Origin: Sthenelais limicola
Taxonomy: Eukaryota > Annelida > Polychaeta > Phyllodocida > Sigalionidae
Direction of reading: 5' to 3'
Length of the DNA stretch: 64,000 nucleotides
Assembly: GCA_942159475.1 (NCBI GenBank)
Contig: OW804096.1
Span: forward strand, 18,686,906 to 18,750,905
In this document: one piece after another, positions 43,508 through 54,391 of the stretch
Layout of the letters: every line of letters begins with the position of its first letter
How positions within the stretch are numbered: the stretch's first letter is position 1
The notes under the pieces: model-generated
What the model saw: only the letters and a program-made list of their open reading frames with translations
Databases searched by the model: none
Told to the model about the DNA's origin: nothing
Translations under genes and position numbers: made by a program

Positions 43508-43674
43508 GTAAGATTTTCACTTCCAGGGGATTTCTTTATTGCATGTTCTTAAGAATGAAGGGCCTAGGCCACTAAGTCTCATGTGCTCCTGTGTAAGACC
43601 ATAAACTGCCTTTCTGTCTCTTTTCTCTGTCTCTCTCTTCTTCTCTATCTCTATTTCCTGGGTATGATCATAAA

Positions 43675-43840
43675 CTGCCTCCCTCTCAGCTCTCCTGCCC
43701 TTGATATAACCATATTAAATGGGTTGATAAGGGCGTAAAGCAACCAATCTCACTCACTCACTCACTCACACACTCTCAGCTCTCCCACCCTTGATATAAC
43801 CGTATTAAATGTGTTGATAAGGGCGTAAAACAATCTCACT
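43675..43840 (+). repeat. Short tandem duplication of about 100 bp
   Basis: CTCAGCTCTCCTGCCCTTGA and TTGATAAGGGCGTAAAGCAA recur about 100 bp later with few changes; a (CACT)n stretch lies between. It looks like the tail of a SINE-type repeat. Confidence 0.55.
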
Positions 43841-44156
43841 TACTGACTCAAGATTAAATTATTACAGTTACATTGATACAGAAACATAGAATAGGTTTCA
43901 GTCCTCCACTCATTTGCAGGTCTGCCTCGACCGCCCATTGACTAAATAAAATACAATATCATTCTATCACTAAGATACTTAATAATTAACAATTCATTTG
44001 TTGTTTAAGAAACTAACCAATACAATGCTCGATTATTATAGCGATCTTGTATTTTGTGGTTATTAGATTCTGAGTTTTTGTAAGATTACATCAACATTAT
44101 CTTTGAAGATGTAGTCCTTCACTTATTAATCATCACATTCTTGTTCTTAAGAATGA

Positions 44157-44265
44157 AGGGCCTAGTCCACTATGCCGATTCTCATGTGATTCTTACATAA
44201 TTTAGTGTAAAATAGTCACCTGTGGCACAAAATCGCATGAGAATCGGCTTAGTGGACTGGGCCCT
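44157..44265. mobile_element. Small hairpin MITE in ankyrin intron 3
   Basis: AGGGCCTAGTCCACTATGCC then GATTCTCATG pairs with CATGAGAATCGG then CTTAGTGGACTGGGCCCT. A one-sided relative is at about 43555-43595. Confidence 0.75.
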
Positions 44266-44714
44266 TTACAGTATGATCTTCAGATCCAGTTTCAAAATGA
44301 CTAAATATTGGCATCCATGCAAGCAATATAGTGATGAGACATGTAAAATATGCTGCTGTAAACAAAAGGTATTTTGGTCTCGTTAATACCCTTAATACCT
44401 GATTGATTGATGTGATCTAAATGTGATGTGTTACATAACAATGAGACATGAGCTGCAGAATTAATTCATTCAATTGATTTATTCAAAAGATAGGAATTCT
44501 GAGTAGGAATGCTTTGATTTCTGGGGTGTTTAGTGCTCTATTCAGTTCATGTGCCTTTAATATGTTTCTGCTTTTCAAAGGTCAGGCTAAGGGAGAATAT
44601 TTAACATTTTTGGGGGCTATATTTTCGGGATTTTTTTTAGATATTTTCAATTCCTGTACCAATTCATGAGCAACCCTATTCATAAGAAAACATGTCTCAC
44701 TATCTCCTCTACAG

Positions 44715-44939
44715 GAAAGTTCCACTCCGCAACACTGAGTTTACTGCTGCACTCAGGAGGTCGGGCCAATGTGCGCGACGAGTCACGTGGTACACAGACG
44801 GCCACGCCCCTTCATGTTGCCGCCAAGATTGGTTTCCTTGACAACGTGCGTGTGTTGCTAGGGGCGGGTGCCTTGGTCAAGTTGAAGGACAGTTCAGGGC
44901 AGTCTGCCCTTCACATCGCTGCTGCTAACGACCTCACAG
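44715..44939 (+). CDS. Ankyrin-repeat protein, exon 4
   Basis: Acceptor TCCTCTACAG ends at 44714; donor CACAG|GTAAAT follows 44939; phase 1 on both sides, 225 bases. Encodes KFHSATLSLLLHSGGRANVR, TATPLHVAAKIGFLDNVRVL then LGAGALVKLKDSSGQSALHI and AAANDLT: two ankyrin helix pairs with textbook TPLHVAA and SALHIAA. Confidence 0.9.
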
Positions 44940-45358
44940 GTAAATTACCGTCTGCTCTTATTATTATTGTTTTTAATTTGTCGTCTGCTATTATTTTATA
45001 TCAATTGTTTATAACATTTCATATTTTGAGGTTAATTTTACAGATTGAAACAGAATGAAGTGAATCTTGTTTCACAATTAACTTCATCAAAGGCCTTTAA
45101 ATGAAATGATAAAGAAAATATTCTATAGCTTTCTGTCATTCTAGTTCATTCTCCATGTCTAATATTGAGCTTCCCTTGATTGATTTCATGGTAAATATTA
45201 TTAAAAAGTGTAAAAATGGAAAATGTCTGAAATAAATCTACACTAAATCATTTCATCCCAATTCCCTGTGTCTAATATCGGTCATAAATATCTGTCTGGT
45301 ACATAATTGTCACTACCCATGAAATCAAATATTCAAACCTGAAATTTGATATCTTCAG

Positions 45359-45705
45359 GTAAAATAGTGAGCTGCCTCCTAAAACACGGAAGTGACGTCA
45401 ACGAACAGGACGCCACCTTCGGGGAAACCCCATTACACAAAGCAGTCCGCTGTGACATGATCGAAAACTTCAAGATCCTGGTGCGTTCGGGTGCTAACCC
45501 TAATATCCAGGACTGCCAGCTGGAGACGGTGTTGCACAAGGCAGCTTCTTGCAGCAAGCCTTTCACTTGGACCTGTTTGATGAAGGTCGGCGGCAAGGTC
45601 AATGTGAGGAACAGTTTAGGGCTGAGTGTACTGGAGAAGGCAGAGAAAGCCAGAAATCATATTGCAGTGGGGATCATGCGGGAGAGCAGGGGAGGGGGGA
45701 ACTAA
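45359..45705 (+). CDS. Ankyrin-repeat protein, exon 5 and stop
   Basis: Acceptor TATCTTCAG ends at 45358. The exon completes a Gly codon and runs 114 codons to TAA at 45703-45705. Encodes KIVSCLLKHGSDVNEQDATF then GETPLHKAVRCDMIENFKIL, VRSGANPNIQDCQLETVLHK and a last capping repeat (VNVRNSLGLSVLEKAEKARN). No other domain follows, so the protein is N-terminal Ser/Pro-rich region plus about seven ankyrin repeats. The ortholog is not recognised. Confidence 0.9.
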
Positions 45706-45769
45706 TGGGACTGAGGGGCAGAATTATGTTTTTGTAAAAGGTATTTTAGGCCAACCATTTACACTATGG

Positions 45770-46080
45770 GGAGGAAGGGAAGGGAGGTAAAAAGGAATGT
45801 GAAGGTTAGAGGGAGAGAGGAGGGCAGGGGAGGGGGAACTAATGGGGCCGAGGGGCAGGGGAAGAATTATGTTTGTTTTAAACATTATTTTAGGCCAAAT
45901 ATTTATACCACGGGGAGGAAGGAAAGGAGACAGAATGTTGATGAAAGAGGGAGAGAAAACGGGGGAAAGAGAAACAGAATAGAGAGAGAGGAGAGAAGGA
46001 GTGAAAGAAGAGGGAGAGAGGGGAGGAGGAATGAAAGAAGAGGGAGAGAGAGAGGAGAAAGGGAGAGAGAGAATGAGTAC
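45770..46080. repeat. Polypurine tract in the ankyrin 3' flank
   Basis: Mostly AG and GGA words on the + strand, beginning with a partial direct repeat (GGGGAACTAATGGG at 45694 and 45833). It may be in the 3' UTR. Confidence 0.8.
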
Positions 46081-46370
46081 CGTATGTAAATGTATGAGAA
46101 AAAGGTACATTCCAGTGCTCAGAAGACTATTTTTGATGTAATATTTGATAAATATACTATCTGATATTCATATTATTCATTAATTATTAATCTGAAAGAT
46201 ACCCACAAGTATTAGGGATCGGATTCATGCATGGAATAAGAATGTTCAGGTCATATAAGAGAGGTCGTCATTATACACACTAACCTTTGAATCTATTCAA
46301 AATTTAAAAAAAGGTCAGCATTTTGAATCTCTGCCTGAGCTATAGCTTTTGCTATTTCATTATGTTTGTC

Positions 46371-46953
46371 AATAGGGGAGTTGCATGTCTCATTGCGCAT
46401 GTCTACTGCAGTGCATGCTGGGATAGATTCAGTTCAAATCTGACTAACAAATATTTAGCAACATTTTTATAGAAAAATCTATAGGATATAATCAAGGATC
46501 TTTTCACCAATGATCATGTAAATGATCTATAAAAACAAATGCATGATGAGAAAGATGGCGGCCTGTTTTATAGAAATATGTAAAAGATATTGACATTGAA
46601 CTGATAAATATTGCATGCTGAACATTTATACCATGTTCCCTATATAGACTTTACACTGATATGGGTCAGATTTTCAAAAAATGTACAATTCAATCTTCTC
46701 AAATAGCTCAAATCTCAGACGAAAATAAAGTTCAACATACAGTTCAACCTAACCAAACAGATTGCTAGAATCGATGCAAGGCCGAATATACTCAAATTTA
46801 CCTAGTATTGACCAAACTTCAGCCTAATTTAGCCTAATTTACTCAATGTGTACAGCTGGCAATTCTACATTTTCTGAAAATCTGACCCATATACAACACC
46901 CATGGTTGCATGCAAATCAAGATCCAAGATGGCGGACATGCAAACCCCCTATT
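46371..46953. mobile_element. Family C MITE containing a family A MITE
   Basis: AATAGGGGAGTTGCATGTC to AAGATGGCGGACATGCAAAC then CCCCTATT. The A copy at 46663-46888 interrupts it. Confidence 0.8.
46663..46888. mobile_element. Family A MITE inside family C
   Basis: GGGTCAGATTTTCAAAAAATG to CTGAAAATCTGACCC with ATAT on both sides. Confidence 0.85.
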
Positions 46954-47580
46954 GTAGTTGTACATAATTTTGACGACCAGACCCTGTTTGTTGTATAAGA
47001 AATCTTTACTTAAAATGTTCCCTGCTAAGCTATTTTTCCTTTGCTTTGGCAGGAAATTCCTAGGAATTCCTAGGAATTAAAAATTAGCATTATCTGTTTT
47101 GCGAATTAATTCCCTAAAAGTTCCTTATCAGCTGTTTAGCAAGGAAATGTAGCTAAGGAAATTCTCTCAAGTAAGAATATTCCTTTGCAACGGGCCCCAG
47201 ATCCAGGTTTATGCTATATTGCGTTATTCTAGTCGATACAATCTTATCTGAAGAGAAGGAATGTGTTGTGATGATTTTTTGTGATTGGATTTGTGATTCC
47301 ACATGTTTTAGTTTTAGGATATTTATTGGTAATTATTTACAATATTTATTGTTCTCCTGTATTTGTAGGTCTTTTGGCCTGATGTCATGAGAAACTTTTA
47401 TTGTTTGATCATAGTATTTATTTATAAGCCTTTACTACAAAAACCTGGTACTGCTTGTATTTCAATGATTTTTGGTTATCTTTTTCTTTTATCTGGGGGC
47501 TGATTCTGTAAAAACGATTCAAAGTGTGACTGATTTTTTTTGGTATTAATTATGAATTCGTATTTTTTAACTTAATTTAC

Positions 47581-47808
47581 AATAGGGAGGTTCAGCAAGT
47601 CTAACGTAAACGTAAACGTATCTCTGATATACAAGCATACGTTATAAGGAAGAAAGCGGTTCAGCAAAACATACCGGCAAAAACGTAACGTAACATATCA
47701 AGCAAAATGTTTAATCTCATAATTTACTTTTTATACATAAAACATGCGGATAAAGATACGGATACGGTCACGTAATTGAGATAGTCAGACTTGCTGAAAC
47801 TCCCTATT
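47581..47808. mobile_element. Family K MITE, second copy
   Basis: AATAGGGAGGTTCAGCAAG to CTTGCTGAAACTCCCTATT; the inside matches 6497-6760. Confidence 0.7.
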
Positions 47809-48845
47809 AATCATGTAAACGATGCAGGTTAACTTTGCAGGTGCTGGCCCTGTGAGACCAAAGCATTCACGCAACAATAATGCCATATCTGCTTTTGATA
47901 ATTATTTATGACCTTTGTGTTCATTTCTATTCATACCAGATCGTATTTTTCTGGTCTTTTATTCCCCACCGAATGATTATTCGTGTTTATATTCATATTT
48001 GTATGAGACTCTATTTGGGAATTCGTATCAGAATTTAGATCCCAAAAGTTGTTTTTGTTGTAATTTTGATATCTATCCTTAACCATTGTAGCCAACCCAC
48101 CAACTGTTTATGTTTTGTATTAACCATATTATGTGTTCAATAAACAGACCTAGAATAAAATCCATCTTTGTTTTCAATTATTAGTGTTTTTAGAGAACAT
48201 ACTCTTACGGTGAAGTGGAATACCACCAACACTTTACTGTGTGCCACGGGCGATGATGTTAACATATCACTTTTTTACTTGATTTGATTTGAACAATCTT
48301 TTATTTGTCAAAATTAGTTACATATAGAAAGACAAGCAGGTCCAGAGACTTCTGGCAGATTCCCAGTTCTTCCAGCCGTTCCCCTTAGAGTAGAGGTTAA
48401 ATAGTGGAGAGGCTAATTAAATAAGTGTACATGTTGCCAACCAAATTTATTAGTTAGCCAGTTGATTCATTAATTAATTAACTAATTAACGGCTTCATCA
48501 ATACATACATGAGAGTACAGCGTCGGCATGAAGCTACAGTATGCTGTGATAACCACACGATACAGTGCAATTACTGACATGATAATTAATAATGATATTA
48601 TAATCTGTCCTATATGATTTATTATTTTACATTATACCTCATATAGAAACTATAATTCCGCTCAAAGTACAGAATATTGTTTAATCAACTAGAATAGCCG
48701 TCATCATCATTCTCTTTTGATGTCCTAATGTATGATATTATTAGAATCCGCTTGATGTCATCTTCATCTTTTCAAATATGGCAATATCTCAAAATTCTTT
48801 TTTTTTGCAACCTGTGACTCACTTTCCTGTAACACATCACATATA

Positions 48846-49074
48846 TACTGTAAACGTATTTATTTTCGCGCACTACATTTTCGCGCACTACATTTTCGCG
48901 CACTAAGTACTTAGACACCTTTTCGCGCTGATTTAAATTTGCGCAGCAAGGAAGTCTCACACCTTATTTATGCAATAATTATACCTTTCGCGCAGGATTT
49001 ATTTTCGCGCACAAGGATGGGTGCACTAAAATAGCGAAAATAAATACTGCGCAAGCATTAATACATTTACAGTA
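48846..49074. mobile_element. Family L MITE
   Basis: TACTGTAAACGTATTTATTT then TCGCGC at the left; GCGAAAATAAATACTGCGC and ATACATTTACAGTA at the right. Internal TTTTCGCGCACTA units are repeated. Confidence 0.75.
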
Positions 49075-49348
49075 CATCAAGCAATAATCACCCCCACTTC
49101 TGCATACTGAATGCGTACTCTTAGTGTGTAAGATGGCGTCTACCGGTGCGGACGTTGGCTAAATGTTGGGAAAGCAAGGCCCAATAACATGCCACAAAAC
49201 TAACTTGGACAATATATAAACAGTACCACCAGAAAGCCACTACGCATGAGAGAATACACATGGACCATTTACCTGATATTACTCATTCCTGATCGAAATA
49301 TCTAATAATTCCAAATTGCCGTGACTCACTATCCTGCATTATCGTCCA

Positions 49349-51217
49349 ATGGGCGATGACAACGCAGATCCGACCACACGTACCAACAAACGACTACCTT
49401 ACGCTTTGAGACGCATCATTTCTGATGAGACAGAAGCTAAAACTCTAAAACTTTATATTAGATCGCCACAGAAAATGGGTTCTGAAAGACGATCCTCAGA
49501 AAGGATAAATACATCGAATACTATTGGGAAAATGGAAGAAACCACTTCACAAACGGCGTCACTGACAGCCGAACAAACAAAACAACCAGCATCGGGGTCA
49601 CCCGAGTGCACGCAAGAGATAATTTATGCGGCACCTCTAGAGTTAGTTCAGGGAGATGAGGAATCGGTGGATTTGCAAAATGCAAATTCACAGCAGCAAA
49701 CAGATTCGCCTCAACCACCATCCAATGAAATGACTGACCCATTGACTGACCCATTGAAAATCTACTTTGCCGAATTAGTGAAAGACCTAAAACGCCACAA
49801 TGAAACCTCCTTAGAGGAACTTAAAAAACACAATGAAACAACCCTAAAAACTCATACAGCCCAAATCGAAGAAAAGATAAAGAGTGCTTCACAAGAAATG
49901 CTAAAAAGGCAGGAAAAGTATGACAAGCGCCTAGGGGAAATTGAGCAAAATCTTGGAGAAATAAAAACAAGAACTGGCCCTGAAAAACTCAACTCGCTGA
50001 TCAAAACCCAACTTGATGTACATATTCAAATCTTAAACGAAGGGGTGAAGAAGGAGAAACTTGCATGGGACACCCACATCAGAGAAATGAAAGATGACAT
50101 AAGCACTAAGGCTCAAGCTTTACCTACCGACCAAGGAATCTTAAACGAAACTAACAGAAAAATCGGAGACTTTGGGCGCAAACAAACCAACTTTGAGGGA
50201 TTACTGGCCCAATCGGCACGCTCAAACGCAAAACTCAAAGCTCAACTGCATGAAGCTGACCACAGAAATGAACTTCTGGATATTAAGATAAGAAATAAAA
50301 ATCTAATCATCCAAGGAGTTCCAGAAAATAAAGGAGAAAATTTTGACGACTATTTCTTCAATCTTATCGCCCCCACAGTTGATCAATTTGACCAAAGCCA
50401 TATAGATCATGCTTACAGGAGAGGAAAGTTTAACCCAAAATTTACCCGCTCTATTGTTCTATCCCTGACAACAGTTCATATGAGAGATCAAATATTGAAA
50501 CAAGCAAAAGAAATCAAAGACCAAGCGCAAATGGACAATCTTTGGATAAACAAGGACATCCCTGATGAGACCAATAGGAAAAGTGCCCTTATACGCCAAT
50601 GTGGTAAGGCTCTCACTGCGTTGAAACCTACTGAGAAACCAACCATTCGTGCAAATCACCTGATTCACAATGATCAAACATACCATTACGACGACCTTCA
50701 CCTTCTCCCAAGCGGAGCTACCCCGTACGATCTGAAAACCCAAATCTATCCCAATGTAAATGCTTTAGGGTTTCAGGGAGACCACGTATATCTGTCTAAC
50801 TTTTTCCAAAAAGATTTTTGGTATAAAGGTGCAATTTATAGCTCTGTAGAGCAGGCTTTTCAGATTGCGAAAGCTCAAGATAATCCAACTCCCCAGAATA
50901 CGAAACTCGCACTAGAAATGGGAAACATTGATGACCCATACGTTCTCAAACGCAAGGCCGCGAACATTACACCGGGAGCAAGTTGGCAAACCAAAGAGCG
51001 TGAATTACTCAAAGGTATTGTAAGACTAAAATTTCACCAAAACAAAGACTTAGGGCAGAAACTAAAGAACACTCCTCAAACCAAATTCTTCGAAATGACT
51101 AAAGATAGAAAGTGGGGCACTGGTTTCCGAATCGGAGATCAACGTTTCGACCCCACACGTGTCACGGGTAATGAGTTCGGTAAAATTCTTACAGAGCTAA
51201 AGTTAGAGCAAAACTAA
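49349..51217 (+). CDS. LINE ORF1 protein with C-terminal NADAR domain, 622 aa
   Basis: The ATG at 49349 opens an uninterrupted frame. Residues 1-130 are polar; about 135-325 form a coiled coil (LKRHNETSLEELKKHNETTL and later heptads); about 318-455 resemble the RNA-binding core and C-terminal domain of L1 ORF1p (NLIIQGVPENKGENFDDYFF, then HAYRRGK and RSIVLSL). Residues about 469-618 fit NADAR (YbiA/DUF1768): YLSNFF (481-486), SSVEQAFQIAKA with Glu501, DRKWGTG (586-592) and GNEFGKIL (607-614), the hallmarks of the family in the right order. NADAR proteins are N-glycosidases; some remove ADP-ribose from guanine in DNA in bacterial and phage systems, others act on riboflavin intermediates. Role here is inferred: coating LINE RNA while processing an ADP-ribose-like modification. 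I know of no established NADAR role in LINEs. Confidence 0.85.
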   Translation: MGDDNADPTTRTNKRLPYALRRIISDETEAKTLKLYIRSPQKMGSERRSSERINTSNTIGKMEETTSQTASLTAEQTKQPASGSPECTQEIIYAAPLELVQGDEESVDLQNANSQQQTDSPQPPSNEMTDPLTDPLKIYFAELVKDLKRHNETSLEELKKHNETTLKTHTAQIEEKIKSASQEMLKRQEKYDKRLGEIEQNLGEIKTRTGPEKLNSLIKTQLDVHIQILNEGVKKEKLAWDTHIREMKDDISTKAQALPTDQGILNETNRKIGDFGRKQTNFEGLLAQSARSNAKLKAQLHEADHRNELLDIKIRNKNLIIQGVPENKGENFDDYFFNLIAPTVDQFDQSHIDHAYRRGKFNPKFTRSIVLSLTTVHMRDQILKQAKEIKDQAQMDNLWINKDIPDETNRKSALIRQCGKALTALKPTEKPTIRANHLIHNDQTYHYDDLHLLPSGATPYDLKTQIYPNVNALGFQGDHVYLSNFFQKDFWYKGAIYSSVEQAFQIAKAQDNPTPQNTKLALEMGNIDDPYVLKRKAANITPGASWQTKERELLKGIVRLKFHQNKDLGQKLKNTPQTKFFEMTKDRKWGTGFRIGDQRFDPTRVTGNEFGKILTELKLEQN

Positions 51218-51325
51218 CCGTTTGGGATTCAAAATCTAGGTTCCCATAGTTGAACTGACATACCCATCTGGAATTGAACTGATAACATGCAATTTTGTAA
51301 TATTCACTTTTATTTTTCTACTAAG

Positions 51326-51991
51326 ATGGCTACCATATTCCTGGTCGGCGACTCACGTATACGTGACATCAAGCCCTACTTGTAACCATATTTGTCCGAA
51401 CCACGCTTCGAGCATTTACAAGTCATGTCTTTCGCGGGGGCTTCACTGAAGCTCTCGTCTTTCATGGCAGAGGATCGCATCCGTTCTGTCAGGCCTGGTA
51501 CAATTATATTTGCTGCTGGCCTCTGTACCTTAACTAGAAAAAAAGACGGTATTGTTTCAGTGGCCCACCCCACTATAAACAAAGCAGTCGAAGTGTACAA
51601 GGCAGATATGGAAACGGTCGAAACCAGAACTAAGCAAGCTTTATTCCCGTGCCAAGCGAATATTATATTCGCTCCAGTAACAGGTATGCACCTAGCTACA
51701 TACAATGGGCAGCACTACAATACACAGCAAATCCTCCTGAACCACACCGTAACAGAAGTAAACCTCGCTATTCGTCAGAGGAATGAGGTGCGAGGCTACC
51801 CCACCCCATATCTGGCAGATCTCGTGCACCATAATACGAAAGGAAGCAAACAGAATTACTACTGCCGCCTTGACATAGATGGATGCCATTTGACCGAGAG
51901 AGCTTACGACCACTGGTCCAAGCAAATAGGACGCATGGTCGACCGCCTGGACATAGCGATGCATAACCGCACAATACTATATGACTTTTAA
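51326..51991 (+). pseudogene. SGNH/GDSL hydrolase-like LINE ORF with an in-frame stop
   Basis: ATG at 51326 begins MATIFLVGDSRIRDIKPYL, whose GDS is the SGNH block I nucleophile motif. A TAA follows at 51383-51385 (codon 20), after which the same frame stays open to 51991. Later motifs are FAAGLCTLT (block III region, without the usual G-x-N-D), APVTGMHL and DIDGCHLTERAYDHW, with the Asp-x2-His of block V. Esterase-like domains occur in ORF1 of CR1/L2 LINEs; here it is a separate reading unit 108 bp downstream of ORF1. Everything downstream of the stop is well preserved, so the stop is recent, a sequencing error, or read through. Confidence 0.75.
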
Positions 51992-52285
51992 CTAAGTATG
52001 GACATGTAATCGTGAGTAGAAATCTTTATTAAAGGTGTCGTTTGATGTTATAAGAAAACACCAGGTAATTACTCACGTATCTCTCCGTCCAAACCACCAT
52101 AAGTTGTTCGTTCCATTTATTATTTACCATGGTGTGTTAGTTCAAAGCAGGGATGTTTTCTTCTCCCAATGCTGTGGCTGCTTCTCCGAAGCTCCCACAA
52201 TCTGTTATTATTATCACTACTGTATATAGAAAGGAATTTCTCTAGATTATTTCCTAATGATATAGAGAACTACCACCGTTGTGGT

Positions 52286-53219
52286 ATGGGTTGGGCCAAC
52301 TTGCTGACCCAATTAGGTCAGATAGTGTCAGCACCGAGAGACACAAAGATAAACGTTGGTAATGTAGATCTATCACTTAGTGATAGTGTAAGTTTCAATG
52401 AAACAAAAGGTTTTAAAATAGTCAGCTTAAATGTGAGAAGTTTATTAAATAAGATTGAAGAGATTGATACATTGTTTGATCAATTTAAAACACAGGTGAT
52501 ATGTATTAACGAAACCTGGCTTGACAAAAAAGTCTATGATAACATGATTAAGCTGGATGGTTATAACCAGATCAGAAACGATAGACAAACGGAAAAAAAA
52601 ACTGGAGGTGGGCTTATTACTTATGTAGCGGATAAATATGAAATTTTGCCAATTAGTGGCAATATTAGTGCAAAATTTAACCAACATATTAAATTATAAA
52701 AGTTGGCAACTTGCCAAACTGAGAGATAAGCTTCCCATAAAAACCTTATTACTTATATATAAGGTCATGGTTCTCCCTCTTATCGACCAAACCGACTTAC
52801 TTCATGATTCACACGCTACTTCAGGCACAAACCGTTTGCAAATTGTTCAAAATAAAATACTCAGGGTTATATTCAAGCTCCCACCTAGGACAAATGTTGA
52901 GCAACTACATATTGACAATCGAATACTTCCATTAAAACATCGCCGCCGTCTGCACCTACTACAGGCAGGACATCGTTTAGCAAAAAACCCCAGGAATATT
53001 GATTTAAAATTATTAAATACAAGAAACTTCGCGGAAGGTCGGAAGGTACTAAAACAGATAACACCTAAGAACGAACAGTTAAGGAAATCTTTATTAAACC
53101 GAATTACTTTCTCCTGGAATAAGTTGCAAACGGTGGCACATCGACTAGTAGATCCTCAGGCATTCAAATTACATGTAAGGCACAACCCCATCTGGGAAGA
53201 CCAAAATTTTATTGATTAA
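52286..53219 (+). pseudogene. LINE ORF2 with internal deletion (endonuclease start and C-terminus only)
   Basis: From an ATG at 52286, residues about 42-130 match the start of an AP-type endonuclease (FKIVSLNVRSLLNKIEEIDT, VICINETWLD with the catalytic Glu, GGGLITYVADKYE). At about 52670 this joins directly, with a change of frame, to the RT thumb/C-terminal part (KSWQLAKLRDKLPIKTLLLI ... IWEDQNFID, TAA at 53217). The rest of the endonuclease and the RT palm are missing. The 12.5-13.1 kb copy supplies the homologous sequence across the right side of the junction. Confidence 0.85.
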
Positions 53220-53676
53220 TCTATGTATATTCTTCACCCAAAACACCATTGTAAAATACATTAGTAAATTGACCTTCGATAACACAATTTACCATTGACC
53301 TGATACATTATTATTATTGTTGTCAAGCTGTCTCCTGTAAACACCGATGCATAAGAATTGTACTTATAACCAGATGTTTGATTTGATTCTATAACTCACC
53401 GTTGATCATATCGCTGTATGTCATTTAAAACTTATAAACTACGTTGAACAGTATATTTAACTGTTTATCAGACTTTGTATCTGATATTTGCTATTGTAAC
53501 TCACTATTGACTGAACATGTTATTTGATACCTATATTTAGAAAACAAGCTGAATGAAGAACACTTAACTGACTATCAGATTTTATTTTATTTTATTAAAA
53601 TTTAATTTAACATGCAAGACATTTCCAACGTTGAAAGAATTAAAACCGTAATTACTTATATATAATTTGCTGTGTG

Positions 53677-53701
53677 CCACTTTCGTCCCCGACGAAAGTG
53701 G
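53677..53701 (+). other. Perfect hairpin in the LINE 3' UTR
   Basis: CCACTTTCGTC-CCC-GACGAAAGTGG, an 11-bp stem with a 3-base loop, about 100 bp before the poly(A) signal. LINE 3' UTR stem-loops are often the RT recognition site; that role is inferred. Confidence 0.6.
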
Positions 53702-53797
53702 AATTGTTCGCAGCCATTCAACTCTGTAAGGACTTAAAGAGGGCTGGCAAACCTCCCAATGTCGGAGAAATGCCCCCTTATCGTGACCACGGTCAAT

Positions 53798-53831
53798 AAT
53801 AAATGTTTTACAATACAATACAATACAATAC
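53798..53831 (+). terminator. LINE poly(A) signal and (TACAA)n tail
   Basis: AATAAA at 53798-53803 is followed by four TACAA units, the kind of short-unit tail on CR1/L2-type LINEs. Confidence 0.65.
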
Positions 53832-54391
53832 TCTACAGACGGAATTACATCCCATATTTACAAGCACCTCTTGACTTATGGACCAAGAGTCGAGAAAGTT
53901 CTGACCTCAAACGGAAATTGTAGGACATTATTCAAATGTGTGACGGAGACTGAAAGGTCGGCTGACGCCTGGGGCTGTAGAGGGACGAATGGATGAGATG
54001 TGGATTGAACAGCAGAATAACGGAGTTCATTAATTAATTCGCTTTGTAGTGCAATCTAACATGATAATTACTATAGCTTAGGGGGGAATAGAAACGCGGG
54101 AAACGCTGGATAAATGAATAATTGGTTAGCGTTTCGTTAAGGTCATTAATCATGTATTGGTCTTGATGGATAGTTGTGTTGTGCAGTATAAATTTGTTGA
54201 ATAGAAGAATAATCGTTTGTTGAGGTCTCCCGCCTCCATTTAGTAAACATGTAGTATGCATGTATGTTGTTTATTTCCAGTTCAATACATTTACATCAAT
54301 AAGGTCAATACAATACCTGGAAATGGGTACCCCATTCTACGCTAATCATAGCTCTACCAGGAGGTCCCATGTAGTGTGAAACATTCAATCT

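Larger units (their letters stand above)
49120..53831 (+). mobile_element. LINE with NADAR-containing ORF1 and deleted ORF2
   Basis: Layout: 5' leader with AAGATGGCGTC near 49131, ORF1 (49349-51217), SGNH ORF (51326-51991), remnant of ORF2 (52286-53219), 3' UTR with a perfect 11-bp hairpin, AATAAA at 53798 and a (TACAA)n tail. All on the + strand and in LINE order. The 5' limit is estimated. The ORF2 C-terminus matches the 12.5-13.1 kb remnant. With a stop in the SGNH ORF and most of RT deleted, the copy cannot move by itself, but ORF1 is uninterrupted. Confidence 0.8.

Noticed and set aside
53705..53790. Second hammerhead ribozyme at AACCTCCCAATGTCGG
   Set aside because: The helix III strand and a GTC triplet are present, but there is no CTGATGA or GAAA core downstream.
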